From Pseudomonas sp. TNT3 (lineage in GTDB: Bacteria > Pseudomonadota > Gammaproteobacteria > Pseudomonadales > Pseudomonadaceae): a stretch of 64,000 bases of DNA. A program made the position numbers and the translations under genes. The DNA lies in assembly GCF_010095445.2 (NCBI RefSeq), contig NZ_WFGV02000003.1:147202-211201 (forward strand). The letters run 5' to 3'. Below, piece by piece: positions 63,983-64,000 of the stretch. Under the pieces are notes generated by a model. The model did no database searches, was not told where the DNA came from, and worked only from the letters and a program-made list of their open reading frames with translations. Position 1 is the first letter of the stretch. Each line of letters begins with the position of its first letter.

Positions 63983-64000
63983 TCGCCTCCCGCTAACGAG

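Overview
The window is chromosomal core DNA from a Pseudomonas, most likely of the P. fluorescens or P. putida lineage. Three things point there. The gene order davB - Lrp regulator - PQQ dehydrogenase - tRNA-Ile - GGDEF/EAL - rpoD - dnaG - rpsU - tsaD - plsY - folB - folK - cca - spoVR - yeaH - prkA - glpE - apaH - apaG - rsmA - pdxA - surA - lptD - amgK - murU is, as far as I recall, that of P. putida. The REP-type palindromes (GGGAGCGAGC type) are of pseudomonad style. The proteins themselves are pseudomonad in character (AmgK/MurU, Vfr, EstA, DavB). I see no prophage, plasmid, IS element or CRISPR array.

Layout. 1-4.6 kb: N-terminal part of lysine 2-monooxygenase, its probable Lrp/AsnC regulator, a membrane PQQ dehydrogenase and a small orphan FtsH-peptidase-like protein lying between two almost identical terminators. 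4.65-13.3 kb: tRNA-Ile(CAU), a periplasmic-sensing GGDEF/EAL protein, then the macromolecular synthesis operon rpsU-dnaG-rpoD. 13.4-17.3 kb: tsaD, plsY, folB-folK, cca. 17.3-22.2 kb: the prkA-yeaH-spoVR stress module. 22.5-30.2 kb: a long leftward string lptD-surA-pdxA-rsmA-apaG-apaH-glpE (outer membrane biogenesis, vitamin B6, ribosome and nucleotide maintenance). 30.3-32.8 kb: amgK-murU-djlA. 33.9-41.9 kb: a solute-binding-domain histidine kinase with its NarL-type regulator, then a polyamine-type ABC transporter. 42-51.3 kb: Fe-ADH, rpe-gph, trpE, the EstA autotransporter, trpGDC. 51.3-59.8 kb: LplA-like protein, Vfr, OsmC, Coq7, HIT, SDR, DUF805, NMO, HemJ, ArgC, ErpA. 59.9-64 kb: AnmK and an M23 peptidase, TyrS, and tandem promoters of an rRNA operon whose genes lie just beyond the window.

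How the parts connect. AnmK, AmgK and MurU are the three dedicated enzymes of the pseudomonad bypass that recycles anhydro-MurNAc to UDP-MurNAc, and anmK sits behind a peptidoglycan endopeptidase. trpE and trpGDC are split by estA, but each is preceded by a short reading frame ending in the same Trp-Arg-Trp-Arg-Ala-stop sequence. The trpE copy is also the last 14 codons of gph.

Most striking non-textbook observations: the trp leader peptide embedded in frame in gph and its paralogue before trpG; the ATPase-less M41-like protein flanked by duplicated terminators; the 480-bp gene-free gap between rpsU and dnaG where P. aeruginosa has a YqeY gene; and a perfect 16-bp palindrome between the two-component pair and the ABC transporter. 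Nothing here looks like an entirely new defence or mobile system.
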